Shown here piece by piece: positions 61,401 through 64,000 of a stretch of DNA of 64,000 nucleotides; position 1 is the first letter of the stretch; every line of letters begins with the position of its first letter. A model generated the notes under the pieces. It made no database searches, was not told the DNA's origin, and saw only the letters and a program-made list of their open reading frames with translations. The stretch covers positions 39,019,213-39,083,212 of the forward strand of contig NC_065531.1 in assembly GCF_020184175.1 (NCBI RefSeq), read 5' to 3'. Source of the DNA: Aphis gossypii (lineage: Eukaryota; Arthropoda; Insecta; Hemiptera; Aphididae). A program made the position numbers and the translations under genes.

Positions 61401-64000
61401 TATGTCCCAGTCAAAATCAAAATTAGCTGATTTGACATGTTTCAAATCTAAAGTGAACTTCGATCTTTTTTCTTCATTCTTCATATTATCCAAAATATCC
61501 AATCCTTTACTACAAGCTAGTACACTTTTAGCATTTACTGCCACACCACCAAATTTTATTGAAGGTCCCCTATTTTTTTCTTAATACCATCATCATTAGT
61601 AGCATCAGATTATTTTTCTGTATGCTCACTATTTTACATGATTCGTGACATTGATCTTATAACATTTGAATTATTAATTTTAATTCTGATTTAGGTTTTT
61701 TTTTTAACATCAGCATCACCAGCTAAAACATCAATGTGTTTCATAGGGTTGGGAAAACGTTTACAACTTTAAATCAATTTTCGAATCTGAAAAAAATTTT
61801 AAATAAATAACAACTTATTTAAAAATATATATAATAAATAATATAGTACAATATTTTACATATTTTGTTGGCAAATGGTTATTTAACTACTTTTTTAGTT
61901 CCAACATGTGGTTTTTCACATTTTCTTAGTTGATCTTCATCACTGCCATCATCAGATTCATCTTTCTTTCTTTTCCTTTCTTGATTCAGTTTTTGTAATG
62001 TTTTGGGAGATAAATAAAGATATCCTATTTCTTTAGCCTTTTCTTCATCCTCAGTTTTTTTTTTTAATGATTCAGGTATTATTTCCTCCTAAAATAATCA
62101 AACAATAATTATCTTTAAGACTATTAAAAATTATAATCTATGTTTGTTTGTTTTTTTACCTATTCTTTATTTTTTTTATTCATTTTGAGCCTTAGGTGAC
62201 TTATCAGCAATATATTTTTCTTCGTCAAAAGTAAAACTAGCTACTTTAAAAGCAGATAAAAGTTCATTGCCAACAGTTGTTGGTGATTCGTCAAGTGTTT
62301 CAGCTATTCTCAAAATTTCATCAATATCACACTAAAATCAATAAATAATAAAGTATTAATTATATTTATTATCAAATTTTTAGTATATTTTATGTTTGTA
62401 TTTATATCTTACTAAAGGTTCTTCGTCAGCACCAGTATCATCTTTGAATAGTTCTTCTGCACCAAATTTTAATATAACTGTAAGTTCATCTTTGTTAAAA
62501 GGAATTGATACATTTTTTGATTTTTTGTCTAAAAAGGATGACTAGTAGTATCCATTCTTTGAATTACCAAATGATCCAAAACCATTTTTTGCTTTGCTCT
62601 TTCTACAATATCTTCTTCAATTGATCCTTTTGTAACCATTCGATAAATATTAACTTGATTTTTTTGTCCAATCTTATGAGTACGAGCTTGGGCTTGTAAA
62701 TCATTTTGAGGATTCCAGTCTAAATCAAATATAATAACTGTATCTGCAGTAGCTAAATTAATACTGAGTCCACCAGTTCGAGTTGATAATAGAAAAAAAA
62801 AAAATCTTGAGATCTCTCGGCATTAAAATGTTCTAATGCTTGTCTTCTTACATCACCTTTAATGCTACCATCAAGTCTTTGAAATGGCAAATGGCGATAA
62901 CTTAATATTCAGTAAGAATATCTAAAATACGAACCATCTGAGACAAAATCAATTCTCTGTGGCCAATTTCTTTCAGACGTACTAACAACTTATCGAGTAG
63001 CATAAGTTTTCCAGATCCTTGTAATAAACTCTAAATAGAAATACAAATATTTTAACTTTATTTCTAATTTGTATTAACGTAAATTATTATCACCTGAAGA
63101 TTGTCATCTGCTATGTTTTCATTCCACGATGTAGGTAAAATTAGGTTTAAATGTAGGTTTTATCTACATCGTGATTCATTCTCTTAAGGTTTAGTCAAAA
63201 GAGCATGATTACAGATTTTTTTTAATTTTATCATAATATTTAAGAATATTGTTAACGATCCTTTAAATACTTTTCTTAAAGCATTACAATTTTTAGTTAA
63301 ATTCTATTTGTAATATTTTTTTGTACAGGAGTCATTTCTACACTTGATATTTGTTCAACCGATTAATCAAAAACGATTAATATAATACAAAGTATCTTTA
63401 CATAATATAAAAACATATAACATTTTAATATAAATAGTTAATCATTATCACTAACAGAAAAACCAAAAACATTTTATAATATTACTTTGGCTGGTAATGA
63501 CTTTTCTACATCTTTTTTAACACGGTGTAATATATATGGTCCAAGTTGTCTATGATGTTTTGTATAACCTTTACTTGCTGCATTGTCATGCATATGCTCA
63601 AACTCTTCCCAGTTATTAAATCTTATTTTACAAGCGAATACATAAAATATACAAAAATAAAATAAAATATATAAACTACTTACTTTGCACGCATAATGAA
63701 ATGCAACAATGCCCACAGTTCTTTTAAATTGTTTTGGAAAGGGGTTCCTGTTATAAGTAACCTCTGATTAGTGTCAAAACTTTGAAGAGCTTTGTATAAA
63801 AGAGAATTATTTTTTTAAACGATGTGCTTCATCAATCAGTAAAACAGCCCAACTAAGACTATTTAAAAGCAAACTATCTTTAAGAACAATTTTATATGTA
63901 GTAAGAATAGCATTAAATTTTAATCTTTTAGAGCTCTCATAACACCATTCTGTTTCACTTATCTGTTAAAAATAAAAGTAAAACGTAGTACATATGGTAC
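58440..64000 (-). pseudogene. CHD1-like chromodomain-helicase-DNA-binding protein, degenerate copy
   Basis: Reads on the minus strand from the right edge: Snf2 ATPase with LLIDEAHRLK (about 63820), LLITGTPFQNNLKELWALLH (63695-63760), exon 63486-63621 with LGPYILHRVKKDVEKSLPAK, then CNHALLTKP (63200), SGKLMLLDKLL and LSQMVRILDIL (62935-63025), DTVIIFDLDWNPQNDLQAQA (62695-62755), QKMVLDHLVIQRMDTT (62545-62595), DIDEILRIAE (62320), a SANT-SLIDE part (60930-61560; ANFDFDWDITDDSKLLIGIY, DKKPQAKHLLTRIEYLL) and the C-terminal CHD1 domain (59442-59900; CLEEYKDPDKIREWRR, FVSKFTEKDYKKLLKMYQRG). Introns are retained, so it is not a retrocopy. Lesions: frameshift after the DEAH box (63811-63818), TAG where Trp is expected (63304-63306), an A-run shift (62793-62804), a lost base with TAA (62902-62904), a stop near 62537 and a shift near 61355. 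The N-terminal chromodomains would lie beyond the window. Confidence 0.82.

Noticed and set aside
1..64000. CRISPR arrays, bacterial operons, endogenous viral genes
   Set aside because: No regularly spaced repeats, ribosome-binding sites, polymerase motifs or capsid-like frames were seen; all recognisable genes are spliced animal genes or DNA transposon remains.

Overview
The window is a piece of an insect nuclear genome, most likely an aphid or close relative. It is about three-quarters A+T, genes are split by short AT-rich introns with GT..AG borders, gaps are littered with short hAT-like elements, and the gene set includes a Src64B-type kinase and an axotactin-like neurexin-superfamily protein. 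The aphid assignment rests on repeat flavour and base composition and is an inference; 'insect' is much firmer. No bacterial, viral or CRISPR-like feature was seen.

Layout, left to right. 1-263 (+): 3' end of the spliceosomal Sm D2 gene. 2279-4045 (+): complete deoxyhypusine synthase (7 exons). 4979-11106 (-): complete WASP (9 exons), whose introns carry four inverted-repeat transposons, one nested inside another. 12456-13080 (+) and 14499-15143 (-): two diverged copies of an unrecognised, relatively GC-rich gene in inverted orientation, one broken and one open. 16848-27944 (-): a 29-exon axotactin-like gene (Kunitz, six laminin-G, four EGF, a transmembrane segment and a tail; 1,847 codons, with every splice phase agreeing). 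28376-30703 (-): RPA-interacting protein. 32918-37150 (-): Cdt1 replication licensing factor. 37966-39076 (+): mitochondrial ribosomal protein mL52. 39195-40860 (-): RAB5IF/C20orf24 homologue, converging on mL52. 42480-43530 (+): decayed P-element/THAP9-type transposase. 43830-50079: AT-rich gap with a pogo-type remnant and dispersed repeats. 50080-53002 (-): Src64B-type tyrosine kinase (7 exons). 53003-58440: non-coding, with repeat copies and a TE-like Arg-rich relic. 58440-64000 (-): a CHD1-like chromatin remodeller that keeps introns and conserved blocks but has several frameshifts and stops, so it looks like a degenerate duplicate (it runs off the right edge).

The genes are unrelated housekeeping, cytoskeletal and signalling loci, not an operon or single system. 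RPA-interacting protein and Cdt1 both serve DNA replication, and WASP and Src both feed actin control, but nothing in the sequence shows that the adjacency matters. I found no convincing new molecular system. The items most worth a second look are the decayed CHD1 copy, the inverted pair of unknown ORFs, the membrane-anchored axotactin and the layered hAT insertions in WASP.
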